From Marinobacter arenosus (GTDB lineage: Bacteria; Pseudomonadota; Gammaproteobacteria; Pseudomonadales; Oleiphilaceae), in contig NZ_JAHVAO010000001.1 of assembly GCF_019264345.1 (NCBI RefSeq), positions 186,001 to 250,000 on the forward strand: 64,000 nt of DNA, read 5' to 3'. How positions within the stretch are numbered: the stretch's first letter is position 1; the number at the start of each line of letters is the position of its first letter. Of this stretch, positions 42,714 through 51,153 are shown one piece after another. The position numbers and the translations under genes were made by a program. Below the pieces are notes generated by a model, which searched no databases, was not told the DNA's origin, and saw only the letters and a program-made list of their open reading frames with translations.

Positions 42714-42742
42714 TTGCCAAACGCCAGAAAAACCATTAGAGT
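42714..42742 (+). promoter_or_regulatory. Promoter of the tRNA-Ser gene
   Basis: TTGCCA, 17-base spacer, TAGAGT, followed by a GC-rich discriminator (GCGCCC) as found in stringently controlled stable-RNA promoters. Start expected near 42750, about 40 bases before the tRNA. Confidence 0.55.
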
Positions 42743-42751
42743 TTGCGCCCT

Positions 42752-42778
42752 CAAATGAGCGACAAAATCGCTGATTTG
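42752..42778. repeat. 11-bp-arm inverted repeat in the tRNA-Ser leader
   Basis: CAAATGAGCGA, 5-base loop CAAAA, TCGCTGATTTG. The arms differ at one position. It lies between the predicted promoter and the tRNA. It contains the ATGAGCG word that also forms the regulatory palindromes of the island, but the partner arm differs. Confidence 0.5.
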
Positions 42779-42790
42779 AAACAGTTTATT

Positions 42791-42881
42791 GGAGAGGTGG
42801 CCGAGTGGCTGAAGGCGCACGCCTGGAAAGTGTGTATACGTTAATAGCGTATCGAGGGTTCGAATCCCTCCCTCTCCGCCA
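42791..42881 (+). tRNA. tRNA-Ser(GGA)
   Basis: 91 bases including an encoded CCA. The acceptor stem GGAGAGG pairs with CCTCTCC, the anticodon loop CTGGAAA gives anticodon GGA (42825-42827), there is a long variable arm typical of class II tRNA-Ser, and the T arm is GAGGGTTCGAATCCCTC. It closely resembles the E. coli tRNA-Ser(GGA). It is the attachment site of the island that follows. Confidence 0.97.
42865..42881 (+). repeat. attL: 17-bp tRNA 3' end repeated at the far island boundary
   Basis: These last 17 bases of the tRNA, including CCA, occur again, identically, at 57638-57654. The flanking bases differ on both sides, so 17 bp is the full identity. This is the usual footprint of integration into a tRNA 3' end by a tyrosine recombinase. 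Confidence 0.9.
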
Positions 42882-42887
42882 TACTAG

Positions 42888-42928
42888 AGCCCTGACTTTA
42901 TTATAGAAAGTCGGGGCTTTTTATTTTT
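42888..42928 (+). terminator. Terminator after tRNA-Ser, island-derived
   Basis: AGCCCTGACTTT, short loop, AAAGTCGGGGCT (12 pairs with one G-U) followed by a T-rich run. It now ends the tRNA transcript. Since it lies inside the island it was probably brought in by it. Confidence 0.85.
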
Positions 42929-42990
42929 GGGCAAATTTAGGGCCGAATCCGAGGATTTTGTCTGCCGTTGTCCGTGTTGTAGCCGAGCAT

Positions 42991-43104
42991 TTAAGACATC
43001 TGATCTGCCATATTTGGTGTGTCAGTATGGATCCACCGGCCATAGTGTTTTGCGACAATGATGGTGTCAGTGTGTCCCAACTGCTTGGAGCATTTCTCCC
43101 GTGA
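42991..43104 (-). pseudogene. C-terminal remnant of a tyrosine recombinase (island integrase)
   Basis: Reading the minus strand from about 43104 to the stop at 42991 gives a peptide ending in KQLGHTDTIIVAKHYGRWI and about 15 further residues. This is the C-terminal signature of phage-type integrases: the LGH-T/S-D box and, nine residues after the GH histidine, the nucleophile tyrosine in KHYGRW. No start codon and no upstream catalytic arginine box are in frame; a TGA precedes the fragment. It ends about 110 bases from the tRNA, the expected place for the island integrase. Confidence 0.8.
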
Positions 43105-43107
43105 TGC

Positions 43108-43380
43108 TCACCAGCCGCTCACCGGTATTCGCATGAGGGGCAGGGGGATTCCAAACTTATGAGCGGCCCACCAGGCAGCCAGAACAACGACCGCGACGCT
43201 CGCAGTCGATGCAGCTCGCCATATCATTCGACGGAAGCCCTGATCGTTTTCGATAGATCCCAGTTGTGCCCGCTCATTTAGAGCAATTTGGTAAGCGTTG
43301 GCCAAGAATTTCACGTTCTCTTCTAAGTCAGCCAACTGGCTCTTCACGTTAGCCTTTTCCAGCACCCTTCGATTGATCAT
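43108..43380 (-). CDS. Small protein with N-terminal coiled coil and one membrane helix
   Basis: 90 residues, not recognised. Residues 1-45 are charged and predicted helical (LEKANVKSQLADLEENVKFLANAYQIALNERAQL). Residues 60-82 form one hydrophobic helix (STASVAVVVLAAWWAAHKFGI). Its start overlaps the stop of a short upstream frame by ATGA. Its last codons run straight into the integrase remnant, so the natural C-terminus may have been lost. It could be part of the original integration module or a chance survivor. Confidence 0.4.
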   Translation of the reverse strand: MINRRVLEKANVKSQLADLEENVKFLANAYQIALNERAQLGSIENDQGFRRMIWRAASTASVAVVVLAAWWAAHKFGIPLPLMRIPVSGW

Positions 43381-43478
43381 CCCTTGATCGTTACCCTCTT
43401 GTTCCTTGGAGATCTTTGTGCCTTCTGGGTCACAACTCTAACCAAGCTGTCCAGCCGCTCAGAAACTTCTTCTGGCAT
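43377..43478 (-). CDS. Short frame upstream of the coiled-coil protein, possibly truncated
   Basis: 33 residues from the only ATG (MPEEVSERLDSLVRVV ...). The open frame continues upstream without a start to about 43557, with an AT-hook-like stretch PRGRKPRMPEE. It shares ATGA with the next gene, which suggests real coupled genes, but there is no recognisable family and the 5' part looks decayed. Confidence 0.25.
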   Translation of the reverse strand: MPEEVSERLDSLVRVVTQKAQRSPRNKRVTIKG

Positions 43479-43558
43479 CCGAGGCTTTCTACCACGCGGC
43501 GTCGCAATAATTTTTCGATTATGTTTTGGGCGACTGTTCGTGGAACGTTGGTCATCTT

Positions 43559-44111
43559 ACGCCCTTATTTCTGAATGGTATCGCCAATATAACGCCACCA
43601 ACCTGAGAGCTACAGTAGGTGCATGGGTAAGGTTCATTGCGTTTTGTGTGAGCAGAATTGAATAGGATTTGAGAGAGGAGTTTTTGAGTTTTTTAAGTTG
43701 ACCCCTAGACAAAAAAGGGAGACCCCGTGTAAGTGCCTGCATTCAATTTTCCGGATACTGTATAATCGATTCGTCTCGAGAAGATATCGGGAAAGAAAAA
43801 GCCAATTCTTACGGGGCTTAAAGGCGAATGACTTTTCTTCAGGAATTGGTAGGGCCACCCAGATGCGAACTGGGGGCCTCTACAATGTCAAAATTACGGT
43901 GTAGGGCCCATAAACACCTCAAATTTCGCGAAAAAGTGCGACGTATTTACCGCACCAAACGTCGCCACGAGAAATCAATAACTTAGATACTGTATATTGA
44001 GAAGGATAGTTATTGGAATCCGCCGGATTAGTAATTTCAGTTTTAGTATGAGCTTAAGGGCTTGCCGCATCTTCGTCTGGAAGCGGGACTTAAAGAAGCT
44101 AAATCAGCTAT
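43559..44111. other. AT-rich stretch without convincing genes
   Basis: About 550 bases clearly richer in A and T than the core chromosome. Open frames on both strands are short and resemble no family. It contains a TTTCGCGAAA palindrome (43924-43933) and TATAAT-like words, but no gene they would serve. Probably decayed island DNA. Confidence 0.6.
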
Positions 44112-44576
44112 TCACTTGGCTCCGCCTGGAACTTTATTTAGCACCAAGAAAACACCGATTGTCATCACGCCCAACCCCGCAAGCCGTCTTAGGCTCAGCG
44201 TGAACTTTTGAACGCCCATCAAGCCAAAGTGATCGATGAGGCTCATTGCGATGAGCTGTCCCAGCAAAACGAAAGCAATTGCATTGGATATGCCGAATCT
44301 AGGCGCTACCCAGGTAATTGTTAGGATATAGAAGAGGACAAAGAAGCCTCCGAAGTAGAAGTACACGGGAACATTGGCCAAAAAAATTTTCTCGGGAAAA
44401 CCCTCCGTGGTGATCAAATAAGAAATTGCCAGAACCAGGGCAACGAAAAAGAGAATCGTTGCGGCAAGGGCCGGGCTCTGCAATCTCGCGCCGAGTCCGC
44501 CGTTAAGCGTTGCCATCACAGGTATTCCTATTCCTGCGACCAACATGAGCAGGGCATAGGCAAATGAGCTGTTCAT
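44112..44576 (-). CDS. DMT-superfamily small permease (YdcZ/DUF606 type)
   Basis: 154 residues with five hydrophobic helices and the family's opening LMLVAGIGIPVMATLNGGLG, plus a central FYILTITWVAPRFGISNAIAFVLLGQLIAMSLIDHFG. This is the normal length for this half-size DMT family. The substrate is unknown. Last gene of the island operon, 20 bases after the thioesterase; it may export a product or by-product of the pathway. Confidence 0.85.
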   Translation of the reverse strand: MNSSFAYALLMLVAGIGIPVMATLNGGLGARLQSPALAATILFFVALVLAISYLITTEGFPEKIFLANVPVYFYFGGFFVLFYILTITWVAPRFGISNAIAFVLLGQLIAMSLIDHFGLMGVQKFTLSLRRLAGLGVMTIGVFLVLNKVPGGAK

Positions 44577-44596
44577 TTTTTATCCTTAGCAGGCTC

Positions 44597-45037
44597 TTAA
44601 ATTTCGTCTGCACTAACCTTTGGGGTCAAGATTTCCTCAAGACAGTGGCGAATTTTTGCGGGTATCGGTACTGAGCAATTTTGGTCACGGTCCACAAAAA
44701 CGTGCACCACTTGACCATAGGCGGCGGCCTCTTCTTCCGATTCTCTGAAAATGCCGAGCTCATAAGTAACGGAACTGTTTCCGAGCTTCGAGACCCTGAG
44801 ACCGACCGAAATTGAATCAGGATATGCGACGGGGCGTCGGAATTGGCAAGATGAGCTAACGACATACCCCACTATTTTGGCTGAGTGAATATCGAGGCCA
44901 CCTTGTTCAATTAGGTATCGATTAATCGTTGAGTCGAAGTAGGAGTAATAGGTCACGTTGTTCACGTGCCCGTATACATCGTTGTCCATCCAGCGGGTAG
45001 AGACGGGGTAGAAAACTGTGAAATCGTGACGATTCAC
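44597..45037 (-). CDS. Hotdog-fold acyl-CoA thioesterase, 4HBT type
   Basis: 146 residues. The catalytic region is RWMDNDVYGHVNNVTYYSYFD, with the aspartate and the HVNN motif of the 4-hydroxybenzoyl-CoA thioesterase/YbgC family. Cleaves small acyl-CoA esters. In this operon it could release a free acid or recycle CoA trapped as a dead-end ester. The gap to the preceding dehydrogenase gene (71 bases) contains an imperfect GC hairpin (about 45063-45093) without a T-tract. Confidence 0.88.
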   Translation of the reverse strand: MNRHDFTVFYPVSTRWMDNDVYGHVNNVTYYSYFDSTINRYLIEQGGLDIHSAKIVGYVVSSSCQFRRPVAYPDSISVGLRVSKLGNSSVTYELGIFRESEEEAAAYGQVVHVFVDRDQNCSVPIPAKIRHCLEEILTPKVSADEI

Positions 45038-45108
45038 CTTAGCCCTCCGATTGCATGAGTGTGGGCGCCTCGATTTCTGACATCGGGGCGCCTTGGTTTA
45101 TTTAAGCT

Positions 45109-46578
45109 CTATTTCATGCCACCCAGACACAGGTATTTAAGCTCCATGTACTCGTCCAGACCGTAGTGGGAGCCTTCCCGACCAAGGCCGCTTTCCTTTA
45201 CTCCGCCAAATGGAGCCACCTCCGTAGAGATAATGCCCTCGTTGACGCCAATCATTCCTGATTCCAGTTCTTCCGCTACGCGCCATACCCGATGGATATC
45301 CCGGCTGTAGAAATAGGCTGATAAGCCGAATTCTGAATCGTTCGCCATGGAGATCGCCTCGTCATCGGTTTCAAACCGAAACAGCGGCGCCACGGGCCCG
45401 AACGTTTCCTCGCGGGCGATCAACATGTCCTGAGTGGCATCGGTGAGGATAGTGGGTTCAAAGAAGGTTCCGCCGAGGGCGTGAGCTCGACCGCCCAGAG
45501 CAACCTTTGCACCCTTCGATGTAGCGTCTTCTATGTGCCGTTTGACTTTGTTTAACGCAGCGTCGTTGATCAGTGGTCCCTGCTGGGTTTCGCCTTCAAG
45601 GCCGGGACCAACGACCATTTTGCTGACAGCAGTCTTCAGCTTTTCGGTAAAGGCGTCGTAAACGCCGGCCTGGACGTATACTCGGTTTGCGCAAACGCAG
45701 GTCTGTCCTGTATTGCGGTACTTCGAGGCCATCAGGCCTGCAACAGCCGCGTCCAGGTCGGCATCATCGAACACGATGAAGGGGGCATTGCCACCGAGTT
45801 CCAAACTGACCTTTTTGACGGTGTCGCTCGCTTGTCGCATCAGGAGCTTCCCGACCGGCGTAGATCCGGTAAACGACACTTTGCGCACAATAGGATTACC
45901 TGTCAGCTCGTTACCCACAGAAACTGCATTAGGTTTGGAGCAGGTGATGATGTTGATCAGACCGGCCGGTACACCGGCCTCTTCCGCCAGTGCGGTAATG
46001 GCCAGCGCGGAGAGGGGTGTATCCTCGGCGGGTTTCACTACCACAGGGCAGCCGGCAGCGAGAGCTGGAGCAACTTTGCGAGTAATCATTGCAATCGGAA
46101 AGTTCCATGGAGTGATAGCGGCTACCACACCAACCGGTTGTTTGATTACGACGATGCGCTTGTCCTTTCCATGCCCGGGAATAACATCACCGTAGGCCCG
46201 TTTTGCTTCTTCGGCGAACCATTCGATGAAGCTTGCACCGTAACCGACTTCGCCTCGGGATTCCGCCAGAGGCTTTCCTTGCTCAGCGGTCATCAGACGA
46301 GCAAGATCCTCTTGGTTGGCCATGAGGAGATTGAACCATTTGCGCAGTATGTTGGCGCGCTCTTTGGCGGGGGTGGAACGCCATGCGGGCCAAGCGGCTT
46401 CCGCCGCCTCAATCGCTACACGAGTGTCAGTGTCATCCATGTCTGGCACCGTTGCCAACTGATCACCGTTGGCCGGATTGGTCACGGCAAAAGTCTTCCC
46501 CGACTTAGCCATTATCCATTGGCCATTGATATAAGCCTGTTCGCGCAGAAGTTCGCGATTCTTTAATTCAAGAGACAT
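45109..46578 (-). CDS. gabD: NAD(P)-dependent succinate-semialdehyde dehydrogenase family
   Basis: 489 residues, very like GabD along its length. N-terminus LLREQAYINGQW, NAD-binding ITPWNFPIAMITRK and FTGSTPVGKLLM. The catalytic glutamate is in LELGGNAPFIVFDDAD and the cysteine in NTGQTCVCANRVYVQ. C-terminal EVAPFGGVKESGLGREGS. It oxidises succinate semialdehyde, or possibly a related omega-oxo acid such as glutarate semialdehyde, to the diacid. It lies 33 bases after the alcohol dehydrogenase, so the two probably act in sequence. Confidence 0.85.
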   Translation of the reverse strand: MSLELKNRELLREQAYINGQWIMAKSGKTFAVTNPANGDQLATVPDMDDTDTRVAIEAAEAAWPAWRSTPAKERANILRKWFNLLMANQEDLARLMTAEQGKPLAESRGEVGYGASFIEWFAEEAKRAYGDVIPGHGKDKRIVVIKQPVGVVAAITPWNFPIAMITRKVAPALAAGCPVVVKPAEDTPLSALAITALAEEAGVPAGLINIITCSKPNAVSVGNELTGNPIVRKVSFTGSTPVGKLLMRQASDTVKKVSLELGGNAPFIVFDDADLDAAVAGLMASKYRNTGQTCVCANRVYVQAGVYDAFTEKLKTAVSKMVVGPGLEGETQQGPLINDAALNKVKRHIEDATSKGAKVALGGRAHALGGTFFEPTILTDATQDMLIAREETFGPVAPLFRFETDDEAISMANDSEFGLSAYFYSRDIHRVWRVAEELESGMIGVNEGIISTEVAPFGGVKESGLGREGSHYGLDEYMELKYLCLGGMK

Positions 46579-46611
46579 GAGTTACCTCAATCAATTAACA
46601 GTGTGACCGAA

Positions 46612-47769
46612 TCAGAAAGCGGCCTTGTAGATTGCCAAGGCATCAATTTCAGACACTTCCCTGGGGTTGTTCACAAGCAGCCGAGTTTGCTTCATGGCAT
46701 CTGAAGCCAAGGTGGCCAGATCTGCCTCCCCAATCCCGACCTCACGCAGAGTTTGCTCTAGCCCCAAATCAGCACTCAGAGCCTCAAGACGGTCGATGAA
46801 CTGATTCACCCTCTTATCGGCAGGTGCAGCTGCCAGATCCGGAAAGACATCGGTGGCCAGAATTGCATAGGCTTCGCCACAGCTTTCCGCGTTAAAACGC
46901 ATGACGTGAGGCAGCACCAGTGCGTTGGAAAGGCCGTGGGGTACATGGAAAATTCCGCCGATCGGGTAGGCAAGAGCATGCACTGCAGCCACTGGCGAGT
47001 TCGCAAAAGCCTGGCCGGCAAGCATGGCTCCGAGCAGCATGTCAGAGCGAGCCTTGACATTACTGCCATCCTTCACGGCTGTCTCGATATTGGCTCCGAG
47101 CAAGCGGAGGGCTTCGCGAGCGAGGGCCTTGGAAACCGGATTGTTGTTTGCGGAAGCTGACGTATAGCTTTCAATTGCATGAACCATGGCATCGATTCCG
47201 GTAGCCGCGGTCACGTGAGCCGGCAGCCCGAGAGTCAACTCGGCATCCAGCAGAGCAATGTCCGGAAGCAGCTGAGGCGCAACAACGCCTTTTTTCTCGG
47301 TTTCACCAACAGTAATAATTGAGATCGGGGTAACCTCTGAGCCTGTTCCTGCTGTGGTTGGAATCTGAATCAGAGGCAAACGGTTGCCTTTGGCCTGACC
47401 AACACCGTACACGTCGTCAAGCTTTTCTCCACCGCCAATAAGAAGCGCGATCAATTTGGCTACATCCATGGATGAGCCGCCACCAAATCCAATGACCCCA
47501 TCCACCTCTGCTTCTCGGGCGTCGGCTAACGCTGCTTCTACGACCGACACGGGCGGGTCGGCAACCACGCCGTCGAACAACTCGTACTGCACGCCTGCCT
47601 CGTTGAGAGACTTTGTAGCTACGTCGAGTAAGCCTGCCTTTATCAGCCCCGGATCTGTGACTAGCAGTACTTTATTGCCCATGTGCTCTTTAACGATTTC
47701 CCCCAGGCGCTTTATAGCGCCGGGCTCGCAAATAACGCTTTTGGTGGTGTTAAAAGTAAACGCAGTCAT
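46612..47769 (-). CDS. Iron-containing (group III) alcohol dehydrogenase
   Basis: 385 residues. NAD-binding GFGGGSSMDVAKLIA, then IPTTAGTGSEVTPISI. The metal ligands are in MVHAIESY and in HALAYPIGGIFHVPHGLSNALVLPHVM. The family includes 4-hydroxybutyrate, 1,3-propanediol and lactaldehyde dehydrogenases. Together with the GabD-like enzyme downstream, a 4-hydroxybutyrate-type dehydrogenase is the most economical guess, but this is inference. Starts eight bases after livF. Confidence 0.9.
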   Translation of the reverse strand: MTAFTFNTTKSVICEPGAIKRLGEIVKEHMGNKVLLVTDPGLIKAGLLDVATKSLNEAGVQYELFDGVVADPPVSVVEAALADAREAEVDGVIGFGGGSSMDVAKLIALLIGGGEKLDDVYGVGQAKGNRLPLIQIPTTAGTGSEVTPISIITVGETEKKGVVAPQLLPDIALLDAELTLGLPAHVTAATGIDAMVHAIESYTSASANNNPVSKALAREALRLLGANIETAVKDGSNVKARSDMLLGAMLAGQAFANSPVAAVHALAYPIGGIFHVPHGLSNALVLPHVMRFNAESCGEAYAILATDVFPDLAAAPADKRVNQFIDRLEALSADLGLEQTLREVGIGEADLATLASDAMKQTRLLVNNPREVSEIDALAIYKAAF

Positions 47770-47777
47770 TTTTCCCC

Positions 47778-48434
47778 CTAAGTCAGAGACGTGAGCGGCT
47801 CAACGCTGCCACGTTCAATCTGAAACGCTTTGTCGACCAGATCTGCAGAGTGTGATTGGTCCGATTCAGACAGCAAAACAGTCAGGCCTTCATCTTTGAG
47901 CGTGCTCAAGACACTGGCGAGTCGTCTTGATAGTGCAGGTGCCACCCCCTCAAATGGTTCGTCCAGTAGCAACAAGTTGGTGCCGGTCATCATTGCACGG
48001 GCCAGTGCAACGAGCTTTTGCTGGCCGCCTGATAACTGAAGCGCTCGGCGATCGGAGAAAGACTCTACCTCGGGCATCATTTCGTAGATCCACGCAAGCC
48101 TGGCCTCTGCGTTAACGAGTTGGCAGGCCCACGCCGGTGCCATGATGTTTTCCTCGACCGTAAGATCAGGCACGAGACGACGATCCTCTGGCATATAGCC
48201 AATGGACATGCCGGCGCGCTCAAAAGAACCCTGATTGGTCATGTCTTCGCCATTGATCAGTATTTGGCCGGCTTTCGGCTTGATAAGGCCCATGATTGAT
48301 CGGAGTGACGTCGTCTTTCCGGCGCCGTTGCGCCCGATCAGACCAACCATAGAACCCTTGCTGACGGAAAAGCTGACGTCCCGGAGAATAGTGGTGCCGG
48401 CAATCTCCGTCGTAACATTCTTAAGTTCTAACAT
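47778..48434 (-). CDS. livF: Branched-chain-type ABC transporter ATPase LivF
   Basis: ATPase of a hydrophobic/polar amino-acid-type (HAAT) uptake system. Walker A GRNGAGKTT, signature LSGGQQKLVALARA, Walker B LLLLDEPFEG. 218 residues from MLELKN at 48434; the longer frame upstream reads through the end of livG, which it overlaps by 14 bases. Slightly shorter than the usual 233. Confidence 0.93.
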   Translation of the reverse strand: MLELKNVTTEIAGTTILRDVSFSVSKGSMVGLIGRNGAGKTTSLRSIMGLIKPKAGQILINGEDMTNQGSFERAGMSIGYMPEDRRLVPDLTVEENIMAPAWACQLVNAEARLAWIYEMMPEVESFSDRRALQLSGGQQKLVALARAMMTGTNLLLLDEPFEGVAPALSRRLASVLSTLKDEGLTVLLSESDQSHSADLVDKAFQIERGSVEPLTSLT

Positions 48435-49224
48435 GGGCAGACTCCTTGCTTGTACTGACCTCGCTTTCGCCAAGATCGAGGTGATGCCCAACCACTAATT
48501 CCTGGACTTTGGCGTCAGACAAAACGGTTTGGGTGGGACCGTCCGCTAGAACCCGGCCGTCGTAAAACGCGAGAACTCGGTCGGCGTAACGCAGAACGAC
48601 TTCCATATCGTGCTCCACGAACATTGTTGCAGCATCACTTTTCCGGACAGCCGCCATAACGGTGTCCATCAGCAGGAATTTATCCTCGATGGCAACGCCT
48701 GAGGTTGGTTCATCGAGTAGCATTAGCCCAGGCTCAGCGAGCATTGCCATGGCAATGTCCAACAGCTTGCGAACTCCCTGGGGCAGAGTAGATACAACCT
48801 CCTCCGCATACTGCTCGATCTCATATTCGCGCAGAACGGAGAGAGCCTTTTCGACTTTTTCCTTGGATCTGAGCGGCTTCAGAAAGCTCAATTTGCGGTC
48901 GACTGAGAAACCGAACGCGATCAGCATATTCTCCAAAACCGTCAGTTCCTGGAATAGTTGAGGCACCTGAAAGGAGCGACCAACGCCAGCCAATGAGACG
49001 TCCCTGGGTGACTTCCCAATGATGGATTTACCACGCACGAGAATGTCGCCACCGGACGGTTGGATATAGCCCGTTACCATATTGATGAAGGTAGTCTTGC
49101 CAGCCCCGTTGGAGCCGATAACTCCAACTACCTCGCCTGTATTCAGTTCAATATTGATGTCGGTAGCGGCAGTGACTGCGCCAAACGTTCGCTCCAGATT
49201 GACCGTTTTCAACAAAGCGCTCAT
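48421..49224 (-). CDS. livG: Branched-chain-type ABC transporter ATPase LivG
   Basis: Second ATPase of the uptake system, 267 residues. Walker A GSNGAGKTT, Q-loop region VGRSFQVPQLFQELTVLENM, Walker B LMLLDEPTSG, then FVEHDMEVV (switch histidine). The usual LSGGQ is replaced by LPQGVRKLLDIAMAM, a LivG-type variation. Overlaps livM by four bases (ATGA) and livF by 14. Confidence 0.93.
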   Translation of the reverse strand: MSALLKTVNLERTFGAVTAATDINIELNTGEVVGVIGSNGAGKTTFINMVTGYIQPSGGDILVRGKSIIGKSPRDVSLAGVGRSFQVPQLFQELTVLENMLIAFGFSVDRKLSFLKPLRSKEKVEKALSVLREYEIEQYAEEVVSTLPQGVRKLLDIAMAMLAEPGLMLLDEPTSGVAIEDKFLLMDTVMAAVRKSDAATMFVEHDMEVVLRYADRVLAFYDGRVLADGPTQTVLSDAKVQELVVGHHLDLGESEVSTSKESAHVRT

Positions 49225-50171
49225 GACGTTTTCCTCGCTTTCTTGTTTTGGAATCGTTCAACCAGGGACCACAGACCGGACGGCATGAACAGGATGATTG
49301 CTAGCAGGGCAAAGCCCAGAATCATTTGCCAGGTGTAAGGCGACACGGCGAACGCATAAGTGCGCAGCGCTTCGAACAGAACGGCTGCAACGATCGGGGC
49401 GGCTACATGAGCAGTCCCACCCATCAGGGCTATAAATACAAACTCGCCCGAAGTGGTCCAATACGCCATCTCTGGATCAACGTGACCACTTACCAGAGCG
49501 GTAATAGTGCCACCAATAGCCGCCAGAGCCGCCGCGATTATGTACTTTACATACACCACACGGAACACAGAGCCGCCCAGATACTCCAATCGAATTTCGT
49601 TTTCTCGAACGGCCTCACCGGCGTAACCGGAAAGAGATTTCAGGTATCGCCATGCGACAGCTCCAAGAACGATTACGAGGAATACTGCGACAATCAGAAC
49701 CAGGTCGGATGAAGCTTCAGCACCGGGAGTCCATCCCAATAAGCTCGGATTGGCAACGTTAAAACCATCGGTAGATCCAAGGAACTGATTGCGGACCAGC
49801 AAGCCGTAAAGAATCATCGAGAACGCCATCGAAAACATTGCGAAGAAGATCTCGCGATATCGACACAGTAGCAGGCCAATGATGGCTGCTATGGCAACGC
49901 TGACTGCAACAGACGCAAGCATGATGACGAGAATGTCAGTGACTCCCACGAACTGGGTCAGCATGCCGGCAACGTAGGCGCCTACGCAGTAGTACAGGCC
50001 TTGGCCAAAGGAAACCAGGCCAGCGCGCATGAGAAGGACCAGACCGAGCACTACCAGGCCTTTGCCCATCGCGATGGTAAACAGGTAGGACATCCACTGC
50101 GGTAGCAGGAGGCCGCCAGCAATGACTACCAACCCGAGAACAAATAAGAGCGCTAGGGATCTTGTTTTCAT
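49221..50171 (-). CDS. livM: Branched-chain-type ABC transporter permease LivM
   Basis: 316 residues with about eight to ten hydrophobic helices. The family features are GLVSFGQGLYYCVGAYVAGMLTQF and ENEIRLEYLGGSVFRVVYVKYIIAAALAAIGG. Inner-membrane permease partner of LivH. Starts on the last base of livH (TAATG). Confidence 0.93.
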   Translation of the reverse strand: MKTRSLALLFVLGLVVIAGGLLLPQWMSYLFTIAMGKGLVVLGLVLLMRAGLVSFGQGLYYCVGAYVAGMLTQFVGVTDILVIMLASVAVSVAIAAIIGLLLCRYREIFFAMFSMAFSMILYGLLVRNQFLGSTDGFNVANPSLLGWTPGAEASSDLVLIVAVFLVIVLGAVAWRYLKSLSGYAGEAVRENEIRLEYLGGSVFRVVYVKYIIAAALAAIGGTITALVSGHVDPEMAYWTTSGEFVFIALMGGTAHVAAPIVAAVLFEALRTYAFAVSPYTWQMILGFALLAIILFMPSGLWSLVERFQNKKARKTS

Positions 50172-51067
50172 TAGATTTTCCTCGCGTTGGCAACGGCAAA
50201 CAGGCCTTGTGGGCGAAATGCCAACACGAGGCCCATGACCGCGTAGATAACGAACAGTTCAACCTCTGGGTACAGATGCACGGCCGCCGCTCGCGCCATG
50301 CCAACGATCAGAGCACCGACCAGAGCACCGGTAATGCTTCCAAGGCCTCCAATCACGACCACAGCGAACGCCAGTACAATGACCTCTATGCCCATGCCTG
50401 GCACGACGGAGAGACCCGGGGCAGTCAGAGCTCCAGCGAGTGATCCGATACCAGCTCCAATCAGAAAGGTTATGGTGAAGATTCGAGCAACGTTGATGCC
50501 GAGTGCGCTGGCTATTTCACGATCGTGAATGACTACTCGAAGCAGTTTTCCATTGCGTGTGCGGTTCAGGCCATACCAGAGCGCGAGACCGATCAGTATG
50601 CTCACGCCGATAAGCATGAAATCGTAATTAGCGAAGGATAATCCGGCGAACTTGGTTCGACCCAGTAGGGTGTAGGGTTGGTAAGCAAAGTAGGGCTCAA
50701 CCCCCCATATCAGCTTGATGGCATCTTCCATGATGAGCAGGACGCCATAGGTGACCAGAATCATGACGACCTCGTCCCTGCCGTACATGAACCGCAGAAG
50801 GCCACGTTCAACCAGGAGCCCCACGGAAATGCCGGCGACAAGGGCGGCGGCGATCAGCGCGACAAAACTGAACCAGGGAACAGAACCGGTAGAAAAATAC
50901 CAACCAACCATAGCAGCACCAGAGTACGCGCCAAGGGCGTAAAAGCTGCCATGGGACATATTGAGGATTCGCATGACCCCGTAAATCAGGGTCAGACCGG
51001 CAGAAATGATGAACAGCCATGAGGCGTAGACCGAGCCATCCACCAGTATTGCAAGAAGTTGTTTCAT
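50171..51067 (-). CDS. livH: Branched-chain-type ABC transporter permease LivH
   Basis: 298 residues, multi-spanning, with SWLFIISAGLTLIYGVMRILNMSHGSFYALGAY and REIASALGINVARIFTITFLIGAGIGSLAGAL, the LivH landmarks. The start is the ATG at 51067 after GGGAGT; the frame continues eight codons upstream without a better site. Separated from the binding-protein gene by 135 bases holding a strong hairpin. Confidence 0.93.
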   Translation of the reverse strand: MKQLLAILVDGSVYASWLFIISAGLTLIYGVMRILNMSHGSFYALGAYSGAAMVGWYFSTGSVPWFSFVALIAAALVAGISVGLLVERGLLRFMYGRDEVVMILVTYGVLLIMEDAIKLIWGVEPYFAYQPYTLLGRTKFAGLSFANYDFMLIGVSILIGLALWYGLNRTRNGKLLRVVIHDREIASALGINVARIFTITFLIGAGIGSLAGALTAPGLSVVPGMGIEVIVLAFAVVVIGGLGSITGALVGALIVGMARAAAVHLYPEVELFVIYAVMGLVLAFRPQGLFAVANARKI

Positions 51068-51153
51068 TGTAAGACTCCCGATGCTTTGCACAGACCTCGC
51101 CTGCAGACCGGGCCATCTTCCGGTCGGGGAGGGGTGAAAGATCGTTGGAAAGT

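Noticed and set aside
42888..42928. Hairpin considered as an integrase arm site
   Set aside because: The stem followed by a T-run fits a terminator for tRNA-Ser better than a recombination site.
43698..43904. Short basic plus-strand frame (68 codons) in the AT-rich island margin
   Set aside because: No ribosome site, no family resemblance, and it overlaps other random frames.
43850..43920. tRNA-like stretch (CCCAGTTCGCATCTGGG followed by a CCA) on the minus strand
   Set aside because: A T-arm-like hairpin is present but position 58 is not A, there is no matching 5' acceptor arm and no anticodon arm.
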